The notes: generated by a model from the letters alone, not told the origin. A stretch of DNA of 64,000 nt from Dryomyza anilis (GCA_951804985.1 OX638130.1:248001-312000), one strand, 5' to 3'; shown: positions 1 through 52,639, numbered from the stretch's first letter. Made by a program: numbers and translations.

Positions 1-636
1 TTTAAATAATTTCTTCAAAATTCTTTCAATATTCTTGTACATTTTGTTCAGTCCCAAAATTTCGGTACTGAAAAATGGTACGCGATTGACATCCCTAGTT
101 CACATATACAATGCAAATGAAATAGTCATATTTTCTTATCTGTTTATAATGGTATTTTCATAAATATTATAAAATACAAAATATATGTGAACTCGATTTG
201 AAATTTACATACAATATTTTCTGTATACATAAATACACACATTTACACATACCATACCTGTACGCGTACTCAAAACATATCTTCATATATATGATTTATG
301 TACTTCATGTTGCTTAGTGTTGTTTTTCTATTCTCCCTATGTTCTTCTTAAATTTTTATTTCTTAACTTTGGAAATGTTTTTTATGATTGTTTTTTATTT
401 ATATCGATCATTTATCGGTTGTCTGTTACCACAATATACGTTTTGTTTCGTTTCTCATGCTGTCATTCGTCTTTGATTGTAATACATAATTTATCTGATA
501 TCTGATTGAAATGATGTACTATATTATAATATTTGCCACTCACCACTACTACAACATCCTTTAAATGTGTGTGTTAAATAAAACCATACCAAAAAAGCAA
601 CTACTAACCAAACCTTCAAACAAAAAACCATCTCAG
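1..636. other. intronic sequence upstream of exon A1
   Basis: AT-rich, no exon recognised. A CATCCCTAGT motif at about 90 resembles the ends of the MITE at 2062 and may be a remnant of a related copy. Confidence 0.4.
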
Positions 637-38322
<37,686 letters not shown>

Positions 38323-41300
38323 GCCAGGCCTCGCCCCCCCCTCCAAGACGCACGACAGAACTAAACTTAACTCAAATCTTTTCAACGAATAATTTTCTGC
38401 TACAACAACAGTCTTTATTTCAGTTAAACAAAAACAACAACAACAACAACACCAACAACTAAAAACTACTACATCACGCTTAACTATTATAAGAGAATGA
38501 AGAAAAAATAAGAAAAAGAGAAGGAAAATAAGAACTTAAAGTACACATTTGTAAAATGATGATAAAAATATAATGTTGATTGATAATTTGAAATAAAAGA
38601 AAGAAAATGAAAATTATTTATGGCGATTTCCATGGTTCGCAAACAGTAACAAAAGAGCTAACTGGCCGGGCCATTCGGCGACAATACCTTTCCAAATGAC
38701 CCATGGAAATCGACATGACTCGAAAATATTTGTATATATATATATAAAATGAATATTTCATTTGAATTTTTGCATAAGTAAAGAAATAGAAAACTCATTT
38801 GTTTATTTGCATTAATTTGTTGGAATTAAAAGAAATAATTGATATTTAAAATTAAGCTCTGGAAATTATAATATTACAAAAAAAATACAAGTAAAATTAA
38901 TAACAATCAGAAAAAAGTCCTACGGAACTTTTGGCGATTAAATATAAAACACACACCATTTAATTATTTTCATATAAACACACACACGGACACCTGCTAA
39001 TAAATTCAAAATGGAGTTGGGGAGCAAGACGCAAAAAACTCGAATAAAATTCGAAAATAAACATTTTAAAATAAACGAACAAAATATATAAGTGACAAAT
39101 AATAATGAAGTGCGAGACGGACAGAAACAATTCAAAAAGTCGAGGCACAGTAGGAATTCGCGAATAAAAAACATTGCGCTGATGAAATAAATAAGATATA
39201 GAAATAAATCAAAACTAACATTAAATAAAAAAAGAAGTGTAAATGTTAAAGAACACAACCAAGACCGAAATATGAATAAAAAAAAATATATAAAACAAAA
39301 CGGACGCCACATGAAACCAATAAAACATCGCAAATCCAACTAATGAGTATGTGTAATAAAAGTAAAAAAATAAAATTATATTATATTTTACAAAGGCTAA
39401 CCTTAAAACGAACAGTTTACATATTAATATTGATGTTAAAAACCAATTATTTATTACGAATACAAGTGGCACCACTAATGGCAAAGAACATTTACCTATA
39501 AATTACACTGTCTGACAACATTCAATTATTTCATCGCAGATCACTTGAGAATCAATCCAGTTTACTGCGTGTTATCCTTATTGCTTTCGCGCAGTGTTAG
39601 AGATACTTTTAAAATGTTTTTATTTTCATAGTGATTAATTTAAGTTGCAAAATTTTGTGCTCTCTGCAAAATTTGACTTTAGTTCGCAAATTGTTCAAGC
39701 CAGACATTTTTCTGTTTATAACATTTGTTGTTTTACTTTTCATTGCACAAACACACACACATGCACACACACACATGCACACACCAATTAACACGGGCAC
39801 ATTATCCCAATGGCCGCATAGAAAATTGAAATGAATATAATTCACAGGTAGACATTCGAATTAATATATTTAATATACTTTATCGAATATATATCGGACG
39901 AAATAAATACTGAAATTCGGCTTTATTTGTTTCTGTGGCATATCGGGAAAATGTGTCCGATTAAACGACAGCACTTACCAACTGAAAGTACAGAGCTTTA
40001 ATATCTATAATAAAATACTTTTAATTAAACAGCATTTAGTATTTTTCGCATTAACCAATCTTTTACTTTTGAATACATTGAAAATTTCATGCAACAAATT
40101 TTGCTTCTTTAGAAACATGCTATGATTTAATATTTTTCCAATTTGTGTATACAAATCAAACGTCGGATGTGATAAATCAATTGCAAACGGTTATAAAATG
40201 TTCGACCTTAATCGCTGAGTTTCCTTTTTCATACTACGAATGCTTTGTTATGTTACGCGTATTTACATAGATCGAAAAAGCAAAAAGTTAAAAAATTTAT
40301 ATGAAATATTAAGTTTTATATTTAAAACTTCTGCGTGCACTCTTAACAGTGAGGGGCGGGGCGAGATTAAACAAGATACCAAATATCATCTAAACTAAAA
40401 ACCAACAATGATAAACGTTTAAAATAACGTTATGCGAACATAACTAAATGAACAACGTTAATATTCATTAATAATAACAAAAAATAAAATAACAATTTTA
40501 ATTTTACAACTAATTGCGATCGCGATTTAAAAGAAATCTCGTCAAACCATAGGTGTGGGGATTTATTATTTTATTATTAAAAAAAGACATTAACACAGAC
40601 ACAAATGTAACAAAAAAATTACTTTGAATTTCTGTAATAAATATAATAACTGTAAAATAATGCATAAAACAAAAAACAAATATTTTTCATATAAATAAAA
40701 TTGCTTCTCATAATAAATGCTTTGATTTTTTTTTTTTTTTTGTTCAAATCATTGAATTTCACATTTTTAAAAAATGCAAAAATAGTCAGATGAAAAATAA
40801 AGTAAAAAAAAAATAACAATTTAAGTATGTAGCTGCAAGAATTAACAAAAATACAATAGATATTTTAGGCATTTGCCATCATTCATCAAAATAATGTAAA
40901 TTTCTCCCCGAAAACTATGTTCGTAAATATAACAATAAAAAACGAGAGGGTAAAACCACCAAGAACATAAATGCTTCTTTGTTAACACTAAACATTAGCT
41001 TTATACATTGTAAAATATACATTAAATTCTAGTTAAATATAAAATTAGTCTAAATGCAAAAAAAAACGAAGTATAGCAAAGTGAGGATAGGTATCAAATT
41101 AAAATAAATTATATATTTTACCTGAAACTTATGTAAAAACAAAAAAAAAACAAATACAGACTAATGAAAGTTAGTGCTATATTAAACATTTCTAAATTAA
41201 ATCTTGAAAATATAATTAGTGCAATTTTTGTTATTAGTTTTCTATGTTTTGTGATGAAACGATGTGCGAAGAGGATGCACGATGAAACATTTTCAAATGT

Positions 41301-43757
41301 ATTCATTATTCTTAAATCTTTTCTCAAATCTGCGTACAAAATATATACATACAAAATCGTACATATATACATAGAATTATGTTTACCAAAAATAGCAGAA
41401 ACACATATTTACAATTTATACTCTATATAAGTAAAAATGATTCATAAATGTATATTTTTCTTAGACAAAATTGAACAAACTGTTGACAAAAACTGGCTGA
41501 GAACCGGCTCTATGAATTTCTGTGTATACAAATTATTGAATTATTTTTAATCGTCAAAAACAAACCCTGGCTGCGCAATACATACTTATCCGCCACCTTA
41601 ATTTCCGAATCCTACGGATGCGGTACATGTTTGCATTTAAATATTAATAAAAATACAAAAAATAAAAACATTCGCATTCTCAAGACACTCACACTTTTAT
41701 AAAAAATATATTTATATATGTATTTGATATGTGATAAGCCGCAACTCAGTCTTTTTTGCATTTTCCAAGCTGTGCACTCCTAAGCATTATTTTTTTAAAT
41801 TTTCTAAATTAAAAGCAATGAATATTTTGTATATAAATAATAAAAAAACACCGAAAATCCTTAATCTCAATTTAATGTTATATATATTTTTTTATATACA
41901 AATTATAATTTGAATACAAGAAATGCTTACATAATAATTGCCATCCAATTGCTACAAAATGTAAAACATAAAATAAAATGCATAATAATAAAAAAAAATA
42001 GACTGAAATGTATTAAAAACAACATTTGCCATATTTTACACGCCTGCTGCGTCGTTTAATAATTAAAATATAATAACTAAAAACAGCTTGATAAATGAAA
42101 TGAAAACGCATTATTTAAACTAAAACTTAAATTAAATAGAACAAAAAAGCGGCAAACTCAGATCTTTCCCGAGTCTTATAATTTCTACAAATACATTTTT
42201 TCGCATTTTTGAATTTAATAATAAAAAAATTAAGGCAACCTTTTGCATTTACTTCAAATGCCTATAAAATTTTATTGTACTAATAGTCTTTCTGATTTCT
42301 TCATTTTAATTTGCATAAAATTCTGTTATCTATTTTTATTTTATCTTAGTAACATTTTTTGAGTGTACGCTACGCTTTTTCCTAAATTTAAGTCTTACTT
42401 TTTCTGGTCACCATACAACTCTTTTCTATAGCAACTTCCCCGGCTATACTGGAGTTAATAAAGACTGTTTTATAACTATCCTTCAGTTATTATTATCGCG
42501 ACATATTTTAAAAATAATTCAATATAATAAATTATGTCCAAATAACGGATTCTTTGGTTTATTACACAAAGCCATACTTTGTTTAGGAAAGAAACTCAAT
42601 ACATTTATGCTGTAAGAAAATAAAATCTTTAACAATGTTTTCAAAATTGTTAAGTTTAAATTTTTTACAAATATTTATTATCAACTGTATATTTTTCAAA
42701 AGCCTCTTGTTTAAAAAACAGAATACTGAATATTAAAAATTTAATAAAATATACGTGTATTAAATATAAATTGCCCGAAACAACAACAACAATAAATATG
42801 CAAAACTTTAATAAATATAATAATAATATTACATCAATTCATACCCGATGCACAATAAATTATAAAATGTATTTAAGAACAAGAATAACAACAACAAGTG
42901 AAATTCAAAACATCAAAATGTGAAACTTTATTAATATTAATAAAATTTAAAAATGATTATAATTGCTTTTTAGTTTTCGTAAGAGTTACGTAATCTTAAA
43001 CTGAGAAAAAAAACAAAAAACCAAAAAAAACAAAAACAAAAGATGTACATTTAATTAAAAGCGAAATTTTTCACACTTTAGCTTAATAAATTGTAAAAAA
43101 ATGGAATAAAATATAAAATTTAATTGAATTTGTTATGCAAATGATAAAATGTGTTTTCACTTAATTTTTTATATTTTTAAATGGTAACAAAACTTTTTTT
43201 ATTGGGAAAATTTAAAATTTTATTTCTTGCGCCAACCAACGAATTAGTCGGTTGCGATAACAACCGATAAGGTATATACAACAGCCTCTTAATTCGGTTG
43301 TGGCAACCTCCATGTAAGTGAGCATTTGATTGTGGCAGCCTCTAAGTCTGTTACCTCTAAGTCGGTTAAAATATCCCACTTCTTTGACTTCTAACATAGC
43401 AGTGAATTTACAACTTTACAGAAATAACCTTTTTCAGTCGCTTTTTTAGTTGAGCCCATTCATTTTTTATTTAATATTTTATTTTTGTTGATACAGTTAT
43501 ATTCTGTATTTAAACCCGTATCTTAAATCGTTCATTTCTAGAATTGTTTTTTTTTTTTTTCAAATAAATTTTTTCACAAAAAAGTTCTGTTGTCAAAATT
43601 AAAATTCCAAAAAAATAAATTTTCTAAAATACTTCAAAAATAATAATGTAAATTAATTCTAGTAATTCCTGGCTAGAAAATAAATAGTTTTAAAACGTTT
43701 TCCTGGACATATCTACATGTTAGTTAATAAATTCTTCGCATTTTTATACCCTACACA
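38323..43757 (+). other. para 3' untranslated and flanking region
   Basis: AT-rich DNA following the stop codon, starting with a C-rich run and CAACAA repeats. Many candidate AATAAA signals occur, the first clear one at 38592-38597, so the 3' end of the mRNA cannot be fixed. A CA-rich microsatellite lies at 39749-39783. No convincing coding region is seen on either strand. Confidence 0.55.
38592..38597 (+). promoter_or_regulatory. candidate polyadenylation signal for para
   Basis: An AATAAA hexamer 270 bases after the stop codon. Alternatives occur further on, so this is only the most proximal clear candidate. Confidence 0.35.
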
Positions 43758-44036
43758 CACTCTCAGAAAATAATTGTTAAAATTTAACAATTACGATTGT
43801 TGTTCATTTAACAATTATAATTGTTAATTTTTTCCTATAATTTGAGTGATGATTGTAGCATTTTCACACTCAACAATTATTTTTCGGGAGATTGTTAAAT
43901 TTATTTATTCAACAATTCGCTTTTTAAAAAATTGTTTGTTCCAATACGAACACTTCAAAACATGATACATCTATCACTGTATCATACTTCAAAATATGTT
44001 TTCTATTTTAATAAATTTAAAATTCGTTCGGATAAA

Positions 44037-44540
44037 ATAAATTGTGTTGCTGCTGAAGAGCCACAGAAGTAACTGTCGCCACACTTATGAGTGCAGCATC
44101 AGGCAGACGTGGGCTCAAGCAAGCAGTCGGCGCCACTTCAGCAAGTGACATCATCGATCCGTACAATGCAACCGTTGGAGTACGTTTGGGTTTAGTTGGT
44201 TATAAACCCGATCTGCAGACTAAGGAGACAACGCTGCTTACAAAACATGTGTAAATAGACAGGTGAGCGCCAAATTATACAATTTATTGCATTTGAAATA
44301 ACATATTTTTCTATATGCTTCGAGGACAAACTTCAGACAACTGACCACTTGGAGGCAACGAATAAGGACATCGAGAAGGAATTGCGCGCGATTCCTATTT
44401 GCAGTGGTGCCGCAAACATCTGAGGCGATCGGCGAGCCAATGGTGATGTATCGATAGTAACATCCTTCATCTCGTCGCAACAGTGCCACCGCAAGAACTA
44501 CTTTCACCATAGCTGTGCACTGCACAGTGTGCAGTCGTCT
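44037..44540 (+). pseudogene. unrecognised gene-like fragment inside the inverted-repeat element
   Basis: The base composition is clearly richer in G and C than the surroundings. A 55-codon frame at 44086-44253 reads MSAASGRRGLKQAVGATSAS then DIIDPYNATVGVRLGLVGYK and stops after LLTKHV. After a likely intron-like AT-rich gap, a second piece at about 44325-44421 reads FEDKLQTTDHLEATNKDIEK then ELRAIPICSGAANI before a stop. It looks like captured host exons. I do not recognise the protein and assign no function. Confidence 0.4.
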
Positions 44541-44549
44541 GCCACGACG

Positions 44550-47029
44550 ATAAAATATAAAATATAAAATATAGAATATAGAATATAAAATATAAAATAT
44601 AAAATATAAAATATAAAATATAAAATATAAAATATAAAATATAAAATATAAAATATAAAATATAAAATATAAAATATAAAATATAAAATATAAAATATAA
44701 AATATAAAATATAAAATATAAAATATAAAATATAAAATATAAAATATAAAATATAAAATATAAAATATAAAATATAAAATATAAAATATAAAATATAAAA
44801 TATAAAATATAAAATATAAAATATAAAATATAAAATATAAAATATAAAATATAAAATATAAAATATAAAATATAAAATATAAAATATAAAATATAAAATA
44901 TAAAATATAAAATATAAAATATAAAATATAAAATATAAAATATAAAATATAAAATATAAAATATAAAATATAAAATATAAAATATAAAATATAAAATATA
45001 AAATATAAAATATAAAATATAAAATATAAAATATAAAATATAAAATATAAAATATAAAATATAAAATATAAAATATAAAATATAAAATATAAAATATAAA
45101 ATATAAAATATAAAATATAAAATATAAAATATAAAATATAAAATATAAAATATAAAATATAAAATATAAAATATAAAATATAAAATATAAAATATAAAAT
45201 ATAAAATATAAAATATAAAATATAAAATATAAAATATAAAATATAAAATATAAAATATAAAATATAAAATATAAAATATAAAATATAAAATATAAAATAT
45301 AAAATATAAAATATAAAATATAAAATATAAAATATAAAATATAAAATATAAAATATAAAATATAAAATATAAAATATAAAATATAAAATATAAAATATAA
45401 AATATAAAATATAAAATATAAAATATAAAATATAAAATATAAAATATAAAATATAAAATATAAAATATAAAATATAAAATATAAAATATAAAATATAAAA
45501 TATAAAATATAAAATATAAAATATAAAATATAAAATATAAAATATAAAATATAAAATATAAAATATAAAATATAAAATATAAAATATAAAATATAAAATA
45601 TAAAATATAAAATATAAAATATAAAATATAAAATATAAAATATAAAATATAAAATATAAAATATAAAATATAAAATATAAAATATAAAATATAAAATATA
45701 AAATATAAAATATAAAATATAAAATATAAAATATAAAATATAAAATATAAAATATAAAATATAAAATATAAAATATAAAATATAAAATATAAAATATAAA
45801 ATATAAAATATAAAATATAAAATATAAAATATAAAATATAAAATATAAAATATAAAATATAAAATATAAAATATAAAATATAAAATATAAAATATAAAAT
45901 ATAAAATATAAAATATAAAATATAAAATATAAAATATAAAATATAAAATATAAAATATAAAATATAAAATATAAAATATAAAATATAAAATATAAAATAT
46001 AAAATATAAAATATAAAATATAAAATATAAAATATAAAATATAAAATATAAAATATAAAATATAAAATATAAAATATAAAATATAAAATATAAAATATAA
46101 AATATAAAATATAAAATATAAAATATAAAATATAAAATATAAAATATAAAATATAAAATATAAAATATAAAATATAAAATATAAAATATAAAATATAAAA
46201 TATAAAATATAAAATATAAAATATAAAATATAAAATATAAAATATAAAATATAAAATATAAAATATAAAATATAAAATATAAAATATAAAATATAAAATA
46301 TAAAATATAAAATATAAAATATAAAATATAAAATATAAAATATAAAATATAAAATATAAAATATAAAATATAAAATATAAAATATAAAATATAAAATATA
46401 AAATATAAAATATAAAATATAAAATATAAAATATAAAATATAAAATATAAAATATAAAATATAAAATATAAAATATAAAATATAAAATATAAAATATAAA
46501 ATATAAAATATAAAATATAAAATATAAAATATAAAATATAAAATATAAAATATAAAATATAAAATATAAAATATAAAATATAAAATATAAAATATAAAAT
46601 ATAAAATATAAAATATAAAATATAAAATATAAAATATAAAATATAAAATATAAAATATAAAATATAAAATATAAAATATAAAATATAAAATATAAAATAT
46701 AAAATATAAAATATAAAATATAAAATATAAAATATAAAATATAAAATATAAAATATAAAATATAAAATATAAAATATAAAATATAAAATATAAAATATAA
46801 AATATAAAATATAAAATATAAAATATAAAATATAAAATATAAAATATAAAATATAAAATATAAAATATAAAATATAAAATATAAAATATAAAATATAAAA
46901 TATAAAATATAAAATATAAAATATAAAATATAAAATATAAAATATAAAATATAAAATATAAAATATAAAATATAAAATATAAAATATAAAATATAAAATA
47001 TAAAATATGAAATATAAAAAATAAAATAT
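44550..47029. repeat. 7-bp satellite (AAAATAT)n, about 350 copies
   Basis: About 2.48 kb of an ATAAAAT unit with almost no variation. Only the first few units (TATAGAATATAGAATA) and the last few (ATATGAAATATAAAAAAT) differ. Confidence 0.97.
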
Positions 47030-48659
47030 ATATATATTAACCTAATGTTTGAATTTAAATTATTTTTATTGTTTTTAATTAATTTAGTAGAAATAATATA
47101 AATTGTAATAATGGTTGAAATTGTATTTAAAAATATATAATATATATAAATAATTAATATAATATATATATAAAAACACTGTATACAATTATTTCAATTA
47201 AATGATATGAAGTAGGCTATGTTAAAAATCATTATTGCTATTTTTAACAATTCGATTGTTAATTTAGTCTGCGTCACCAATAACAATCCAAAATAACAAT
47301 TACAATTGTTAATAATGAGGTTTAATTTTTAATTTTAGACGTCAAATATGCTTCAAAATTCATTTTCGAAAAATTAACAATTTTAATTGTTAATACCAAC
47401 AATAAATTAACAATAGATAATTGTCAATGCCATTTTGACCAATATGATTGTTAATTTATTGTTAGAATTAACAATTTATTTCTGAGAGTGTACCCTAAGC
47501 TAGATTCTTTACTATGTTTTTGTGAGTATTGTCCTTTGACTTGTCAGTTGCAGTCCTCGAAACAACACTTTGGCTTCAAGCATTCGGGACAATGAACACA
47601 TAAGTTTTGGTAAAACAGTTCATACCGTGCCGATACATGTTTGAGTAGCCCGTTAAATAAATGCGTCCACATCCAGAACAAATATTGAAAACAGAAAGAA
47701 AAAAAACATCAACAATTTGAGTGCGAGAAAGTCATCAAAATATAAAAATAAATAACGCATATACCTAAGAAATAGGAAAGACTGGCCAAAGACTGCGAAG
47801 TTTCCAATATTTACGTTGCGCTGGAGTGTAGTATGTACTTTAATTATTTTTGAGTGCGGTGCGGTGCGGTATGTAATTGCGGTGCCACTATTTTTGTAGC
47901 TCCGACGTAACAACTTCATGGTCGGACGCTGTAGCGCTCAATGCATTACGCTAATCAATATTTGTATATATGGTAATGGAAGTGGGTACTCCATAAGGAC
48001 ATGAATGATGGTGTCATTCGCGGTAAATAATGTGTGACGTGTGCGTCTGGGTTCCAAGGTCGAAAACTGACCGCAAGCGAATAGTTGTCCTAATTATGCA
48101 AGGCAGAGGAGCTTTTTTTTCAAATACTTAAAAACACTGAATGTGCCAGTCATTATTTGATTAAAATAAGTACAGAGTAATTAATCACATTAAATGCAGC
48201 TACATATTTTTTCTAATGTTACTTATTTCTTTCTGTAACTGCAACCATGGCATAAATCTGCTTCCAGTTGTTTTTGAATATTTTTACATATTTTCTGTCT
48301 TTTTTTCTATATACTAACTTTATATTTTTGTAGCGTAGTAGTAACCATTTTTTTTATTTTTTCTTTTATATTATATTAAATACTACGCAACCTCTAAGTA
48401 AATATTTATGTATCATAGACTTAATACGTTTTAATCGAATTAATGCGAGATGCGAAAAATTCAGAATATAAATCAGGCCTAACCACCAGAGTTCCAAGCC
48501 GAAGGAAACATATCGTCGGCGGTGGCTCAACCACCAACTTACACCGGAGGTGGCTGAAAATGGTTGGGAGCCGACAGTTCATCGGCAGAGAAGCAAACAG
48601 AATCAATCTAAAGTCATGATCGTGAACTGATTATTATATCCCTTGTTATATACCTTGTT

Positions 48660-48790
48660 ATATCCCGATCATACTGTACGCATTCTGACCAGTATTTCTC
48701 AAGTTACCGTGTAGTCGGACGGACAGACAGACAGACAGACGGAGAGGCAGACGGACATAGCTAAACGGACTTGGGTAGTGATGCTGATAG
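48660..48790. mobile_element. dispersed repeat, copy 2 (fragment)
   Basis: Shares CGCATTCTGACCAGTATTTC, a short (ACAG)n run and GCTAAACGGACTTGGGTAGT with copy 1. Similarity stops after GATGCTGATAGG. Confidence 0.6.
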
Positions 48791-48959
48791 GTAACACGCA
48801 CGAACACGAGCCCGACGACTAAATTTAAGGGCACGTTTGGAAGCACGATAAATTACGGGATATATAAAGACACGAAGAAGAACGGAAAAACACCAAAAAA
48901 AGGAATCAAATGAAAAACTAGGAAAAACGTGAAAATAATATTATAAACAGGGACTTAAA

Positions 48960-49480
48960 CTCTTTAGAATATCGGTTCCGGCTCCAAGATTTTTTATGGT
49001 TCCATAAATTTTTTAACGACGGTTCCTATTCTGATTCCGGTTCCAAAAATAGAAACGGTTCCGGCTACAATTCCAAAATTCGAATCGGTTTCGGTTACAA
49101 TTACGGATCTTTGCGATCCCAGAGAGGGACTAAAACCCTTGGAATATCGGTGCCGATTTTCGTTTCAAGATTTAAAAAATAGCGGTTCCGATTCCGGTCC
49201 CAACCAAAAAAAAGTGTATATGGGTTCCGATTCCGGCTCCACATATTTTTAAATCGCTTCCGATAACGGTTCTTTACGATCCCTTATTAAAAATTATTCA
49301 AAAATTAACTTTGGTACTGTTTTATTCTCTCAATCGGAATCTCTCCGGGATTGGAACGTGTCGGGGACCCCAAAGAACTGGAATCGGAACCGTCATTAAA
49401 AATGTGTGGAACGGACACCGATATTTCAAAATGTGTTTGTCTCTGGATAAAATACCACGAAATTTGTATTATCTGATGCT
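48960..49480. repeat. GGTTCCG-rich degenerate repeat
   Basis: GGTTCCGGCTCC, GATTCCGGTTCC and related motifs recur, with CAGGGACT and GAGGGACT at the heads of two similar units (48950 and 49123). Inverted copies (GGAATCGGAACCG) lie near 49380. Probably a palindromic MITE. Confidence 0.5.
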
Positions 49481-49839
49481 GGAAGTAAAGTGTTTTTAAT
49501 AAAAAAATCTTTAATGTAATTTTAGAGGCACGGACATAAAAAAACATTAAAAAATACAATAAACATTAAAATAAAAATGAAGTAACCTCGGGAAAACCGA
49601 GCCACCGCCGCCGAAACAAATCGGCTTGGATCTCTGCAAACTACTAACACACTATGACTATTCAAAATTTACAAAATGCATTTGTTTAAATGCATATCTT
49701 TAACTATATTAGTGTCTGATTTTAAATGCGACATTCCATACTAACATATTTTTCATATATTTATTTTTTGCCCGTGTTTCCTGCTTCAAACTACACCAAA
49801 TGGAATTATGATATGTGCAACAACGACGACAATAACTAA

Positions 49840-50031
<192 letters not shown>

Positions 50032-50582
50032 TGATACATTTTATTTGATGGGGATTATTTTATTTGAGCCTTTGTCTAGTTAACAATTTTACTAAATACA
50101 GAAATGATTTTTATTTGTTTTAACTTTCTAAAGTCCACTAACGAACATGAATATTTGTATAAACTTACACAAAAATATGTCTATGTATTAAGTACTGTTT
50201 TATTATTAAAATCAGGGACATAATATCTTTTTTGTGTTATGTAAAAGGTAAGCGTGTTCATTGTTTTATATTGCATATTTTCGAAACAGCGTAGCATATA
50301 CAAATATATACAATGAAAGCGAAGTTTCATCGATTTAGCTATAAAATTAGTATGTAAAAAGAAAACAAATGTTGTCACGCCATCATAAAAAGTTAAACTT
50401 GTTCACTTCGGTTGCTCAGTGCAAAAATGACGTCAACTTCACATGGCACCGCCTAATGACAAGCAATACTGTCATTATTTTGGTTGCTTTGCTCATTTTC
50501 ATTTGAATATTTACTCAAAGAAAATTACCATTACGCGCCTTTATTTTATTTTCTGAACATAATTATTATAATTAAAATTTTC

Positions 50583-50785
50583 CAAAATATAAAAAACTAC
50601 TTGGATTAAGAATCCATCATACAAAATGCAACATACAAAACCCACCGGTGCAAAATCCACCCGTATAAAATCCAAAATATAAAAAACGGGTTGGGTTAGA
50701 AATCTATCATACAATATGCAACATACAAAACCCACCGGTGCAAAATCCACCGATGTAAAATCCACCTGTACAAAATCCACTCTTA
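50583..50785. repeat. about 90-bp tandem duplication plus short units
   Basis: CCAAAATATAAAAAAC and ATGCAACATACAAAACCCAC occur twice about 90 bases apart, followed by repeated 15-16-base units of the form GCAAAATCCACC. Confidence 0.75.
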
Positions 50786-52639
50786 GCAAACTGTGTGGTG
50801 GCTCACCATTTTCACTTTTAGTTTGTTAATAGATATATGATATTAAAATTTTGCGTATACGCTCCCATACAAAAGGTAATAAAAAATTTCGAAAATATCT
50901 CAAAACTTATTATATTTTGTATGCAGTTATAAAATATAATATAACTAAATGTACATCCATGAATGCTCAGTACAACGTAAAAAGTACCATTCATCATCCA
51001 ACATGAGGACTCTGACAAAAGTTTTAATCTATATGTACACCAAGAAAAAAGTGATTTAATAAAATTAATTTAAATTTGATTTAAATACTTTCGTAATAAA
51101 AAGGTAATACTCCAGAAATATAAAAAAAGTATTTAATTTTATTATGTACGCATTAAATTTAATAAAAACATATATATATAATAGAAGTATTTTTAACAAT
51201 ATTAAAGTATGTTTTTTGAAAGTAACCACTACAAAATTATGTAATACGGTCATGTGTACAACCTATAGAACCACCGTAAGTGATTAAGAAAAAAAAATCA
51301 TTTTATCTGTTCCTAACCTTTTTTACATGAAATAAATAGTTCTAAAATACCAATTGACATATTTGTGATGTTGAGATTAAAATTTTATTATCTTAATAAA
51401 AGTAATAAAAAATATTAACTTCAAATTTTATTACCTACGTAATGAATTTAAGTAAAAAGTATTAACATCAAATTTTATAACGTAATAAATTTAAATAAAA
51501 AGTATTTAATTTAAACAGTAAAGACAACGGGTGAAAAACGTTTCGAAAAGTATTTAAACTTATTACTTTTTTTTTAATCATATTAATTTTTTTCCTCAGT
51601 ATAATGTAAATATCCCGAATTTCTCAAATCATTTAAAATTTGTTTGGAACAAACTTTCAGGAATATCAAATTCATTAAGAGTTTCAAATTCCTTAATTTT
51701 GTGGATTTTCCCCCAAATCTTTTTACTATCGTGTGATTACGATTCGTTTCCAGTCCCCTTGTAAAATTTGTATGACGTATTTCAAACGTTTCGCTCTTTG
51801 AATCGAACGTTGGTTCAATATTTTTGTTTGTATTTAACGTTTCGTTGGATGCATGAATCAAAAATATTTAACCGATATTGAAACGAATTTTAGCGGATAT
51901 TGATTTCACCGGGAAATACATGATCGGAGCGTTTCTGTCAAATTGTTTTTATGCGGTTGGATTTTGTGATGCTCCAAAAAAAAAAAAATGTTTTGAGTTA
52001 ATTGAGAATAACAGATGTCAAAAAATCCGAACATTTAGGTAATTTGTTACCATATGGTAACAGCTTTTCAAAGACATTTTTTTAAATACTCTCTGCTATA
52101 ATATTTCGGCAGAAATAAGTTAACTGATAGTTTATGATATCTATTATGTGCTGCTAAGTAAATTGAGTTCATAAAGAGACAAACAAATTAGTTCATAAGG
52201 AGAATGTGAGGTGATATTTTGGGAAAAATAAGAAAAATTGCATATTCAGGTGCAAAGCCATTTTTAGTATTTCTTAAATTATATATTTCTGAAAATATAT
52301 GGTAATTTATACTTGTATATTTATTTTTTAATAAATAATAGTGTATTCAGTGTCGAATGGTACAATTTGAATATTTGTTTACATTTAAAAAATTACACTA
52401 TTTTTATCTTATTATTAAAACATATCATATGGTTACATTCCAAAAATCATCAAAAATTTATATTTTTTAAAACTTAAAGTGAATTTGTATTATTCTGCTT
52501 AAGATCATTGCAAAAAAACCTTTAGAATGTTTAAGATTTAAAATAAAAAATATTTACTGAAACATCAGATTGGACTTCAGATATCCCTGATCCCAAAATT
52601 TGTAAGTATCTTTTGTAAAAGTCATGGCATTTTCTTATA

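Larger units (their letters stand above)
43758..47490. mobile_element. 3.7-kb inverted-repeat element with gene-like fragment and 7-bp satellite
   Basis: Left end CACTCTCAGAAAATAATTGT and right end ACAATTTATTTCTGAGAGTG are inverted. Inside both ends are many ATTGTTAA/TTAACAAT motifs. TACCCTA lies just outside both ends, offset by four bases on the left, and may be the target duplication. The ends resemble those of the short MITEs at 6938 and 7290. The interior holds the fragment at 44037-44540 and the array at 44550-47029; no transposase is seen. Confidence 0.6.

Noticed and set aside
39749..39783. CA-rich run as a regulatory element
   Set aside because: It is a plain microsatellite with no further evidence of function.
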